Part shown: positions 26,334 to 36,162 of the stretch, one piece after another | How the letters are laid out: each line of letters begins with the position of its first letter | Position numbering within the stretch: the stretch's first letter is position 1 | Source: Psychroflexus salis | GTDB lineage: Bacteria > Bacteroidota > Bacteroidia > Flavobacteriales > Flavobacteriaceae | Direction of reading: 5' to 3' | Length of the DNA: 64,000 nucleotides | NCBI RefSeq assembly: GCF_014640175.1 | Contig: NZ_BMGL01000004.1 | Span: 124,001-188,000 of the forward strand | Translations under genes and position numbers: made by a program | Notes under the pieces: model-generated | Database searches by the model: none | Told to the model about the DNA's origin: nothing | The model's input: the letters and a program-made list of their open reading frames with translations, nothing else

Positions 26334-26368
26334 CTGGTTTGTAAAAGCATTTTTTTATTTCAAACCAG
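26334..26368. repeat. Inverted repeat in the ligA upstream region
   Basis: CTGGTTTG (26334-26341) and CAAACCAG (26361-26368) form a perfect 8-bp stem, and further pairs are possible outside it. The loop contains a T-run. The remaining DNA up to ligA (26369-26650) is AT-rich with no gene that I can support. Confidence 0.45.
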
Positions 26369-26617
26369 AGTTAATCCAAATAATTAATTTTTACCTATTT
26401 TATATTATTATTTAAATACATCCCTGTGTAAAGCCTTTTTATACCATTTTATGAAATACGCTATTTAATCCCCAAATGTTTAATACCGACTTACAAGCTT
26501 TATATTGGTTGGTATTTTAAGCATTAGATAAGTGTAGGATACATTTAAAATATTGTACATTATTACACAACTAAAAACTCCTTAATATTTACGTAGATTA
26601 CAAATTAGTTTTCTTAA

Positions 26618-28654
<2,037 letters not shown>

Positions 28655-29209
28655 CCCTGACAGATTGGAAAACCCGCAAAGTGCAACCCATTAAATACAT
28701 GTTTTTTGAAAATAGCGACCAACGGAAGCTCCTTTTGAAAAAAATATACCAATTGAACTTTAAAATGAGACTATAATAAATTGAATTAATTTTGATGAGA
28801 TTAGAAAAATAGAATAAAGCATAGTTTTATTACGACTCATTTTTATTTTAAAGTTAAAAGTAAAAGTGTTTTTAGATTATCTCATTTTAACCAGCAGATA
28901 AGACCGTCCAGCTCATTCATCTCTTCAAAATATCCTTCTTCATAAATTATGTAATTCTGCTATGAAAATTGAGTGTCGTTAGAAATATGAAATATAATTA
29001 TGAATTTTAAATTTACTCAAAAAATATTTTTTTATTTGATTTGTTTAGTTTAAATTTAACAATGATTTATAATACATACATAAAGCCATGCTGGATTCGT
29101 CAATTTTTACGATGTTATAACTTTACTTAGATTCTTATTAATAAATACAATTCATAAGATTTTAAAAAAAATATTAAAACACTCACCTGTATGAGTAAAA
29201 ATTACTAAG
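28655..29209. other. Gene-free stretch after ligA
   Basis: About 555 bp of AT-rich DNA. There is no ORF with protein-like composition, no clear terminator hairpin and no recognisable RNA. It probably holds the 3' end of the ligA transcript and the promoter of the lipoprotein gene that follows. Confidence 0.5.
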
Positions 29210-29754
29210 ATGAAAATATATTTATTGCAATTGTTTTGTTATTTATAATTGCCTGTACAAAGGATGATGGTCTCAAAGATATAAATAAAAATGTTCCGAT
29301 AACATCTGAAGATAGATGCTTAGATGATGATTCAAATGATGACCCTTATAACCCTAATCATCCTCCTGAGCCAGATTACCCACCTTATAGTTATTCAGTA
29401 AATACTCGACCTGATCTTCATCGATTTTTTAGGGATACTATTTTAATCCAAAATAATGGTTACAGAAAGTATGTAGATTATTACTATATAGTATCTGATG
29501 AAATTGATTATGATTCTTTAAATATTAACGCAAAAGTTAAAATTTGGGATGTAGCATTAAAATTAGATGAACCAATACTGAATGCACTTAATCCCAATTA
29601 TAATGGTGTTCTTCTCAATCATGAATTAAAAAGTGACATATTAGAACTATCTGATATTCTAAGAGAATATAGCCAAAATGAATCTATTTTCGATGAATTT
29701 CAAAATGACTTAAATCATATTGTTGGAAAAACAAAATCTGAAATATTAAGATAA
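29210..29754 (+). pseudogene. Lipoprotein gene with a one-base frameshift in the signal peptide
   Basis: From 29236 the frame encodes a Pro- and Asp-rich mature protein (C-T-K-D-D-G, then P-N-H-P-P-E-P-D-Y-P-P-Y). Read back to 29212, the same frame gives E-N-I-F-I-A-I-V-L-L-F-I-I-A-C, a textbook lipoprotein signal, but it meets a stop codon at 29206 and contains no ATG. The only ATG (29210) is in another frame, which ends after 12 codons. One extra A in the run at 29213-29216 would join them as M-K-N-I-F-I-A. So either one base was lost (mutation or sequencing error in a homopolymer), or a rare start codon is used. The product family is unknown. Confidence 0.6.
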
Positions 29755-29763
29755 GTAAAATTT

Positions 29764-29792
29764 AAAAAAGGCTAATATATTAGCCTTTTTTA
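29764..29792 (+). terminator. Rho-independent terminator
   Basis: A perfect palindrome GGCTAATATATTAGCC (29770-29785) is flanked by six A before and six T after, so it can work in both directions. It ends the lipoprotein gene and separates it from the S9 peptidase gene. Confidence 0.85.
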
Positions 29793-29803
29793 AATTTAAA
29801 GTT

Positions 29804-31714
29804 ATGTATAAGTTAATATTTATGTTTCTTTTTTTTGTAAAATCCTGCTCGTTTTTAACATCAAGCGATGATGTTTATATGTGGATGGAAAAAGACAGTG
29901 AGAAACTAGATGTATGGCTTCACCATCAAGATTCAATTTACAAGTGTTTAAGTGATAACTACATTCAAGAAAAGTTGTTGTTTAAGCAGAAAATTAGTCA
30001 TGACAAATCTGATTCATTAATTTTTTTAAATAAAAAGCGTGTTGGAGCTTATTATGTTTATCAGACTAAAGATGGTATTTATTATCAAAAAACTGATCAA
30101 ATAGATCAACAAAAATTATTTCTAAGTATAGATGAACTTAAATTCTATCCTAAAATAGTTGAAACCAACTACAGTAATTATTTAATAATTAAAGGCTCTC
30201 GCTTTTTAAATGATAATGTCACTCTTCAAGTTTGGGATTTGGACAAGAAAGTTTTAATTACTGAATTACAAATTTATGACCGACCACAAGCGCAAGCAAC
30301 TTCAACACATCTTTATTTTTTAAAAAATGATAAGAAAACTAAAAAAGAACTTAAGAAATTTAATTTTGAAGATCGATACATTAAAAAAGCCAATTTAAAA
30401 AGTAAATATTCATTTAAAGTCATCGACTCTACTTCTGTTTTGACAAAATTAAAAAATGAAGTATATATTTATTCTGAACATTTTAAGCAAAATAAACCTG
30501 AAGTTATTAAACTTCCTGGTAACTTAAAATATATTGGTAAGAATAATACTTCAATGTATTTCTATAATAATCTTGTAAATATTACTAGTTTTTATAGTTA
30601 TAATATCAAAAAAAAAGAATTCCATGAAATATACCAGTTAAATCGGAAAGTTAATATTGAGAAATGTATATATCATAAGGATATTATTTATTATTCATTT
30701 ATAGAAAGGGGTAGAAATAATTTATATTCCCTTAATTATAAAAAACAAAGTTGTAACCCTATATTATCAGATGAGTTGGCAAAAATCGAATTTGAAAAAC
30801 ATAGAGATAATTCAATTTTAGTTACTTACAAATCTTTTAAGATTCCTGTAAAAAAATATGAGTTTTCACCTGAAAATGATTTGACTTTAAAATATAAAAA
30901 TATTAATCAAGATTTAGTAGATTTCAAAACTGTACAAAAGTGGGTGAAAAATGATAATGATAGTATACCTCTTATTTTTTATTATAAAAATTCATTGGTA
31001 AATAGTTTTTCGCCAACAATTGTTAATGTGTATGGTGGCTTTAATAAATCAATACAGCCAAGTTATTCTAAATATATTAATTCATTTGTAGAGAAAGGTG
31101 GTGTTTTTGTAATTGCGGGAGTTCGTGGTGGTGGTGAGAATGGAATAAATTGGCATACTTCAGCTACTTTGCTAAATAAAAAAAACAGTTTCTATGATTT
31201 TGAAAAATGTTTAGATTACATAATAGAAAACAAGATTTCAACTTCTGATCAAATTGCAATTTTTGGTGCATCAAATGGTGGCTTAATTGTAAATAATGCA
31301 ATATTAAAATTTAGCGAAAAATTCTCGGTTGCTATAAGTATGTTTGGTTTGGCAGATATGTTAAATTATACAAAATACAATCAGCCTAAATGGTATAATG
31401 AGTTTGGTAATCCTCAAAATGAAAAAGTTAAAGAGTATCTCAAAAGTTATTCTCCACTTCATAATTTAAAAAAAATAGAAAATGAAAATCTTAAAATTCT
31501 TTTCATTACAGGTGATAAAGATCTTAGGGTTTCACCTTTCAATTCTTATAAATTTGTTAACGGGTTGCAAGAATTTGGAAATCAAGCATATTTAAAAGTA
31601 TTTCAAAATGTAGGTCATAATTTCGAAAATGGTAAATTAGACGAATTGTACACTGAAACCTATTCATTCATTTTCAGTAATTTAAAATTTGAGAAATACA
31701 ATCTTAATGATTGA
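29804..31714 (+). CDS. Prolyl oligopeptidase family (S9) serine peptidase
   Basis: A 636-residue protein. An N-terminal hydrophobic segment with a Cys (residues 1-15, V-K-S-C) suggests export and perhaps lipidation. The middle (about 70-370) should be the beta-propeller that gates the active site. The C-terminal alpha/beta-hydrolase domain has V-N-V-Y-G-G-F, G-V-R-G-G-G-E-N-G, the nucleophile Ser 490 in G-A-S-N-G-G, Asp 573 in G-D-K-D-L-R-V and His 605 in V-G-H-N-F. All three catalytic residues are present, so it is probably active on proline-containing peptides. The sequence is unusually rich in Lys and Asn and in AT at third positions compared with the core genes further right. Confidence 0.9.
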   Translation: MYKLIFMFLFFVKSCSFLTSSDDVYMWMEKDSEKLDVWLHHQDSIYKCLSDNYIQEKLLFKQKISHDKSDSLIFLNKKRVGAYYVYQTKDGIYYQKTDQIDQQKLFLSIDELKFYPKIVETNYSNYLIIKGSRFLNDNVTLQVWDLDKKVLITELQIYDRPQAQATSTHLYFLKNDKKTKKELKKFNFEDRYIKKANLKSKYSFKVIDSTSVLTKLKNEVYIYSEHFKQNKPEVIKLPGNLKYIGKNNTSMYFYNNLVNITSFYSYNIKKKEFHEIYQLNRKVNIEKCIYHKDIIYYSFIERGRNNLYSLNYKKQSCNPILSDELAKIEFEKHRDNSILVTYKSFKIPVKKYEFSPENDLTLKYKNINQDLVDFKTVQKWVKNDNDSIPLIFYYKNSLVNSFSPTIVNVYGGFNKSIQPSYSKYINSFVEKGGVFVIAGVRGGGENGINWHTSATLLNKKNSFYDFEKCLDYIIENKISTSDQIAIFGASNGGLIVNNAILKFSEKFSVAISMFGLADMLNYTKYNQPKWYNEFGNPQNEKVKEYLKSYSPLHNLKKIENENLKILFITGDKDLRVSPFNSYKFVNGLQEFGNQAYLKVFQNVGHNFENGKLDELYTETYSFIFSNLKFEKYNLND

Positions 31715-31892
31715 AATTAACAATTATAAAGACGTATATTGATGATTCACAATATACCTAATATTTTATATCCAAAATATCTTGTGTATCTGTAAGGTGT
31801 ATTTTAAGGCTTTATAGAATCAATTTGAATATTTCAAAATTCAAACTGGATAAGCTGCTTTGGAAATCATATCCGATGTCTAAATAATTCCT

Positions 31893-31900
31893 TATTTTTG
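31893..31900 (+). promoter_or_regulatory. Minus-7 promoter box (TATTTTTG)
   Basis: TATTTTTG fits the Bacteroidota minus-7 consensus TAnnTTTG. It lies 28 bp before the ATG of the oxygenase gene. A TTG at suitable minus-33 spacing was not clear. Confidence 0.5.
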
Positions 31901-31928
31901 CTTTCCTAACTTTTTAAAGTATTTATTC

Positions 31929-32891
31929 ATGTCAATGACCAATATACCAAGTGTAGACTTAGCTGATTTTTTATCGGACGACCCCAAACGAAAACAAAAA
32001 TTTGTAAACGAAATAGGAAGTGCTTACGAAGAAATTGGTTTTGTGGCACTTAAGAATCATTTTTTAGATGATGAGCTTGTAGAGAAGTTATACAAAGAAG
32101 TAAAATCCTTTTTTGCTTTACCTGAAGATACGAAAAGAAAATACGAAAGAGAAGATATTGGTGGTCAACGCGGCTATGTTTCCTTCGGTAAAGAACATGC
32201 AAAAGGAAAAAAAGAAGGCGATTTAAAAGAATTTTGGCACTTTGGTCAAGAACCCGATAAAAATGCAAACTTAACCGAAGAATATCCAGAAAATGTGGTA
32301 GTAAAAGAATTACCGCAGTTCAATGCTGTAGGAATGGAAGCCTACAAAATGTTAGAGAAAACAGGTATTTATGTTTTGCGTGCTTTGGCGCTACACATCG
32401 GTATAAACGAGCATTATTTTGACCATTGGGCAAGCAATGGAAATTCAATTTTGCGTCCCATCCATTATCCGCCCATAACAGAAGAGCCTAAGGGTGCTGT
32501 TCGTGCCGGCGCGCACGGAGACATCAATTTAATTACCTTGTTAATGGGTGCATCAACTGGTGGTTTGCAAGTTCAGCGCAAAGACGGAGAATGGATTGAT
32601 GCCATTCCTAATGAAGATGAATTGGTCATTAACGTAGGCGATATGTTAGAGCGACACACCAATAACAAATTGCGTTCAACTATACATCGTGTGGTAAATC
32701 CACCAAAGGAAGAATGGGACAAACCGCGTTATTCCATACCATTTTTTATGCATCCAAGAAGCGAAATGAAATTGGATTGTTTAGAAGAATGCATTTCGGA
32801 AGAAAATCCGAAGCAATATGAAGACATTACTGCTGGCGAGTTTTTACATCAGCGTTTGGTTGAAATTGGCTTGATTAAAGATAAAAAGTAA
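31929..32891 (+). CDS. Isopenicillin-N-synthase-like 2-oxoglutarate/Fe(II) oxygenase
   Basis: A 320-residue protein of the DIOX_N / 2OG-FeII_Oxy family. The N-terminal DIOX_N domain starts I-P-S-V-D-L and includes G-F-V-A-L-K-N-H. The jelly-roll core has the iron ligands H-x-D in A-H-G-D-I-N-L and the distal His in S-T-I-H-R-V-V-N-P, with the co-substrate Arg in P-R-Y-S-I-P-F-F. It should bind one Fe(II). The substrate cannot be read from sequence; flavobacterial members are unassigned. It is followed after 11 bp by the SUI1-like gene, and the five genes from here to 35203 are closely packed and probably one transcript. Confidence 0.9.
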   Translation: MSMTNIPSVDLADFLSDDPKRKQKFVNEIGSAYEEIGFVALKNHFLDDELVEKLYKEVKSFFALPEDTKRKYEREDIGGQRGYVSFGKEHAKGKKEGDLKEFWHFGQEPDKNANLTEEYPENVVVKELPQFNAVGMEAYKMLEKTGIYVLRALALHIGINEHYFDHWASNGNSILRPIHYPPITEEPKGAVRAGAHGDINLITLLMGASTGGLQVQRKDGEWIDAIPNEDELVINVGDMLERHTNNKLRSTIHRVVNPPKEEWDKPRYSIPFFMHPRSEMKLDCLEECISEENPKQYEDITAGEFLHQRLVEIGLIKDKK

Positions 32892-32902
32892 GACCAGCTT
32901 CA

Positions 32903-33238
32903 ATGGATTTACAAGACCAGTTGAAAAATTTATTTCCAGACCATACACCCGATGAAAATGCAAACGAAGAAAATTCATCTGTGAATAATGGAATTTGGCT
33001 TCAAGATGAAGCCTTAGAATGCCATTTTGTAAAAAGAAAAGGCAAAGCAAATACTATTATTAAAGGCTATAACGGAGCCGATGAAGATTTCAAGAAATTA
33101 GCAAAAACCCTTAAAAAAGAACTTGGAGTCGGTGGTAGTAGTAAAAATAACGAAATTATTATTCAAGGAGATTACCGCAAACAAATTATTCAGATTTTAG
33201 AAGAATTGGGTTTTAAAACCAAACGTGTAGGCGGCTAA
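32903..33238 (+). CDS. SUI1-family translation factor (YciH-like)
   Basis: A 111-residue protein. The C-terminal 80 residues form the SUI1/eIF1 fold, with K-R-K-G-K-A-N-T-I-I-K-G-Y, L-A-K-T-L-K-K-E-L-G-V-G-G-S and I-I-I-Q-G-D-Y-R. Bacterial homologues such as YciH act on initiation fidelity at the ribosome. Length fits the family. It lies 11 bp after the oxygenase gene and 21 bp before the PhnA-like gene. No anomaly seen. Confidence 0.93.
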   Translation: MDLQDQLKNLFPDHTPDENANEENSSVNNGIWLQDEALECHFVKRKGKANTIIKGYNGADEDFKKLAKTLKKELGVGGSSKNNEIIIQGDYRKQIIQILEELGFKTKRVGG

Positions 33239-33259
33239 ATCTTCATTTCAAATAGTTCT

Positions 33260-33472
33260 ATGAATACAAAAGATGCAAATGGCAATTTGCTTGCAGATGG
33301 CGACACAGTTGTTTTAATTAAAGATTTAAAAGTGAAGGGAACTTCTACCACATTAAAAAGAGGCATGAGTTTTAAAAACATTCAACTAACCAATACCGAA
33401 GGAGAAATTGAGTGTAGAAACAAAAAAATTAAAGGATTGGTTTTAAAAACTCAATTTGTAAAAAAAGCATAA
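33260..33472 (+). CDS. PhnA/YjdM C-terminal domain protein
   Basis: A 70-residue protein equal to the C-terminal domain of PhnA/YjdM: D-A-N-G-N-L-L-A-D-G-D-T-V, I-K-D-L-K-V-K-G, and L-K-T-Q-F-V-K-K at the end. The N-terminal zinc ribbon of the longer PhnA form is missing, as in many Bacteroidota homologues. Despite the old name, a role in alkylphosphonate use has not been established for the family. It lies 2 bp before the nucleoside phosphorylase gene, so the two are translated from one message. Confidence 0.88.
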   Translation: MNTKDANGNLLADGDTVVLIKDLKVKGTSTTLKRGMSFKNIQLTNTEGEIECRNKKIKGLVLKTQFVKKA

Positions 33473-33474
33473 AC

Positions 33475-34359
33475 ATGGCTATAAAAGAATCAGAATTAAT
33501 TATTAATCCAGATGGAAGCGTTTACCACTTAAATTTAAAGCCAGAACATATTGCTGACACCATTATTACAGTTGGCGACCAAAATAGGGTAGACCGAGTA
33601 GCTCATTTTTTCGATGATGTTATTTTTGAAACCCAAAAACGCGAATTTAAAACCAAAACAGGTTTTTATAAGGGGAAAAAATTAACGGTTATCTCATCAG
33701 GAATAGGAACTGATAATATTGATATTGTATTAAATGAACTTGATGCTCTAGCCAATATCGATTTTAAAACCCGAACTATAAAAAAGAAAATTAAGCAGCT
33801 TCAAATTGTCCGAATTGGTACATCAGGTAGTTTGCAAAAAGATGTACCGGTAGATAATTATGTGGCTTCAACAAGTGGAGTTGGTTTTGATGGGTTACTA
33901 CATTATTATGCTCATAAGGCAGATGTAGTTAATCAAGCAACAACCCAAGCTTTAATTCAGCATTTGCAAGATTCACCCAAAAAAGCAGAACCCTATGTGG
34001 TAGATGCCAATTCTAGTCTACTCCAAAAATTTAAACTTTCTAACGAAAAATTATTAAATTTTGGCTTAACTGGTACTAACGTAGGGTTTTATGGTCCACA
34101 AGGTCGTGTTTTGCGTTTGCCCCTTTCCAAGCCCAACTTTATAGATAGTTTAGCAAGTTTTGAATTTGAAAAGCAGAAAATTACAAATTTAGAGATGGAA
34201 ACAAGCGCCATTTATGCTTTAGCTAAAATGTTAGGCCACCAAGCTCTTTCTGTAAATGCAATTATTGCTAATAGAGCAATGGGGACTTTTAGTAAACAAC
34301 CAAAAGACTTAGTAGATAATTTAATTCAGTTTGTATTACAAATACTTACAGAAGACTAA
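33475..34359 (+). CDS. Nucleoside phosphorylase (uridine phosphorylase-like)
   Basis: A 294-residue protein of the PNP/UDP phosphorylase family. It has T-V-G-D-Q-N-R-V near the N-terminus for phosphate binding, S-S-G-I-G-T-D-N (phosphate loop), R-I-G-T-S-G-S-L and the substrate loop N-L-E-M-E-T-S-A-I-Y with the ribose-binding M-E-T. It should cleave a nucleoside to base and ribose-1-phosphate. Choice between uridine and purine nucleosides cannot be made from the sequence. Its end overlaps the annotated frame of the next gene only if a far upstream start is used; with the ATG at 34364 the gap is 4 bp. Confidence 0.9.
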   Translation: MAIKESELIINPDGSVYHLNLKPEHIADTIITVGDQNRVDRVAHFFDDVIFETQKREFKTKTGFYKGKKLTVISSGIGTDNIDIVLNELDALANIDFKTRTIKKKIKQLQIVRIGTSGSLQKDVPVDNYVASTSGVGFDGLLHYYAHKADVVNQATTQALIQHLQDSPKKAEPYVVDANSSLLQKFKLSNEKLLNFGLTGTNVGFYGPQGRVLRLPLSKPNFIDSLASFEFEKQKITNLEMETSAIYALAKMLGHQALSVNAIIANRAMGTFSKQPKDLVDNLIQFVLQILTED

Positions 34360-34363
34360 ACGT

Positions 34364-35203
34364 ATGCAGACCATAAAAATAGGTGGTGTTCCAGAACATT
34401 TTAATTACCCATGGCATCAAGCTATAAAAAAAGGGGCTTTTAAAGCCGTAGGAATCGATTTGCAGTGGCAAGATTTTCCTGGCGGAACAGGAGAAATGAG
34501 CGATGCGCTAGCCAAGCAAGAAATCGATTTAGCCATTATGCTAACCGAAGGAAGCGTTAAAAAAATATGTGATGGCCTAGATTTGCGTATTGTTCAAAAA
34601 TATGTAGATTCTCCGTTATTATGGGGTATTTATGTTAAATACAATTCTGAAATTGAAACAATTGAAGAACTTGAAAATAAAACAGCTGCTATTAGCCGCG
34701 AAGGTTCTGGTTCACATTTAATGGCTTATGTAAATGCTAAAAATGAAAATTGGGATACTCAAAATTTAAATTTTCAAATTGCTCATCATCTTGATGGTGC
34801 AGTTGAAGCAATTCAACAAAATGAAGCTGATTATTTTATGTGGGAACATTTTACTACAAAACCTTTGGTTGACAATAAAATATTTAAACATATAAACGAT
34901 TGTCCTACACCTTGGCCTTGTTTTGTAATTGTTGCAGAAAATAAATTTATTAAAAAAAATACTTCTGCAATTAAAAATATTCTTAACACAATTAATAAAC
35001 AAACTCAAGCTAATGCCAATAATAAAAATTTAGCACAAGAAATTTCAGAAGCTTACCGTTTAAAACTAATAGATGTGCAAAAATGGCTAAGCCAGACACG
35101 TTGGAGCCAAGCACAAATTTCTAGTACTGAAATAAAAACCACCTTACACGAACTTGAAAGCCTTGATTTAGTAGAAATTAATGGGGGTGAAAATTTTTTC
35201 TGA
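34364..35203 (+). CDS. Periplasmic-binding-fold protein, SsuA/NMT1-like, without signal peptide
   Basis: A 279-residue protein counted from the ATG at 34364. It has the type 2 solute-binding fold seen in SsuA/ThiY-like proteins: I-K-I-G-G-V-P-E-H at the start, G-E-M-S-D-A-L-A-K-Q-E-I-D-L-A-I-M, I-E-E-L-E-N-K-T-A-A-I-S-R-E-G-S-G-S-H and E-A-D-Y-F-M-W-E-H. No signal peptide or lipobox is present and no permease or ATPase is adjacent, so it probably works in the cytoplasm as a binding protein or enzyme rather than as a transporter part. It lies 4 bp after the phosphorylase gene. Confidence 0.8.
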   Translation: MQTIKIGGVPEHFNYPWHQAIKKGAFKAVGIDLQWQDFPGGTGEMSDALAKQEIDLAIMLTEGSVKKICDGLDLRIVQKYVDSPLLWGIYVKYNSEIETIEELENKTAAISREGSGSHLMAYVNAKNENWDTQNLNFQIAHHLDGAVEAIQQNEADYFMWEHFTTKPLVDNKIFKHINDCPTPWPCFVIVAENKFIKKNTSAIKNILNTINKQTQANANNKNLAQEISEAYRLKLIDVQKWLSQTRWSQAQISSTEIKTTLHELESLDLVEINGGENFF

Positions 35204-35271
35204 AAAATTAAAAATAATACGCAACCTTTTTAAAAACTTACAATCTATAAAGTAGAAACAATTCAAAAAAT

Positions 35272-35451
35272 ATGCTGTTATCCATTTTATTTATTTTAGG
35301 AACACTGGTTTTTGTAAATGTATTTTTATTGATTTTTAGTTGCAATACACCAGACGACGAAGCAATAAAGTCGTATCGAATCAAAATTAGATTTCCCAAA
35401 CAAAAGAAAACCAAATCTAATCCAGCATATCAATTGGCAGCCGATAAATAA
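35272..35451 (+). CDS. Small membrane peptide, 59 residues
   Basis: A short ORF starting at ATG 35272. Residues 1-24 are one hydrophobic helix (M-L-L-S-I-L-F-I-L-G-T then V-F-L-L-I-F) ending in S-C-N-T-P-D-D, so it is either a single membrane anchor or a minimal lipoprotein (lipobox F-S-C). The rest is basic (R-I-K-I-R-F-P-K-Q-K-K). Its stop codon directly abuts the stop of the acyltransferase gene on the other strand. It follows the solute-binding-fold gene by 68 bp. Function unknown. Confidence 0.6.
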   Translation: MLLSILFILGTLVFVNVFLLIFSCNTPDDEAIKSYRIKIRFPKQKKTKSNPAYQLAADK

Positions 35452-35991
35452 TTACGAATTCTCAGGAATTTTACCTATAATTCCATCAAAATTTGATTTT
35501 AAAATTGGCAATTCTTGCAAAATATTCCCATTAACTCTAAACGGTTTTTTTATTTCAACTTGTTTTAACTTGTAATTGAATACAATAGGAATAATTGGAA
35601 CTTTTGCTTTTTCGGCAATATAATAAAACCCTGTTTTCCATTGCTTCACTTTTTTTCGTGTTCCTTCCGGGGCAATCGCTAACCTAAATTCAGTTCTCGA
35701 ATTGAAAATCGCTACTATTTGATCTACCATCTTTAAAGATTTAGATCGATCTACTGGAGCACCACCCATCCATTTAAAATACCCGCCTAAAAACGAATCA
35801 AACAATTCTTTTTTGCCTACAAAATGCATATCCAAGTTAATAATTTTCCTAACTAAAACACCGATATAAAAATCATGCCAGCTGGTATGCGGAGCAACTA
35901 TTAATATAGATTTTTTAATATTTGGATCCATTTCTCCAATAATTTTCCAACCTAAAAGACTTTTAAAAATAAATTTGGCGATCCAATGCAT
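35452..35991 (-). CDS. PlsC-type 1-acylglycerol-3-phosphate acyltransferase-like protein
   Basis: A 179-residue protein counted from the ATG at 35991; a GTG two codons earlier is also possible. It has the acyltransferase motif H-T-S-W-H-D (H-x4-D), followed by M-G-G-A-P-V-D-R and A-P-E-G-T-R, then V-P-I-I-P-I-V. These are the family's four blocks. It should transfer an acyl group to a lysophospholipid or a similar lipid at the inner membrane. It is shorter than typical PlsC, like the small flavobacterial members. It is convergent with the small peptide gene and divergent from the PIG-L gene. Confidence 0.88.
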   Translation of the reverse strand: MHWIAKFIFKSLLGWKIIGEMDPNIKKSILIVAPHTSWHDFYIGVLVRKIINLDMHFVGKKELFDSFLGGYFKWMGGAPVDRSKSLKMVDQIVAIFNSRTEFRLAIAPEGTRKKVKQWKTGFYYIAEKAKVPIIPIVFNYKLKQVEIKKPFRVNGNILQELPILKSNFDGIIGKIPENS

Positions 35992-36162
35992 ATTCACATT
36001 AATTGAGCCATTAAAAGTACACTAAAGCATGAAAAAAACCTTATATCTTTAATAAATATAATAATCCATACAACGCTTGGTTAAATTTTAAGTCAAAATA
36101 TTAAATCGATTCACTTTAAAAGTAGAAATTTGCCAATACTACTACATTTGAAACAAAAATCT

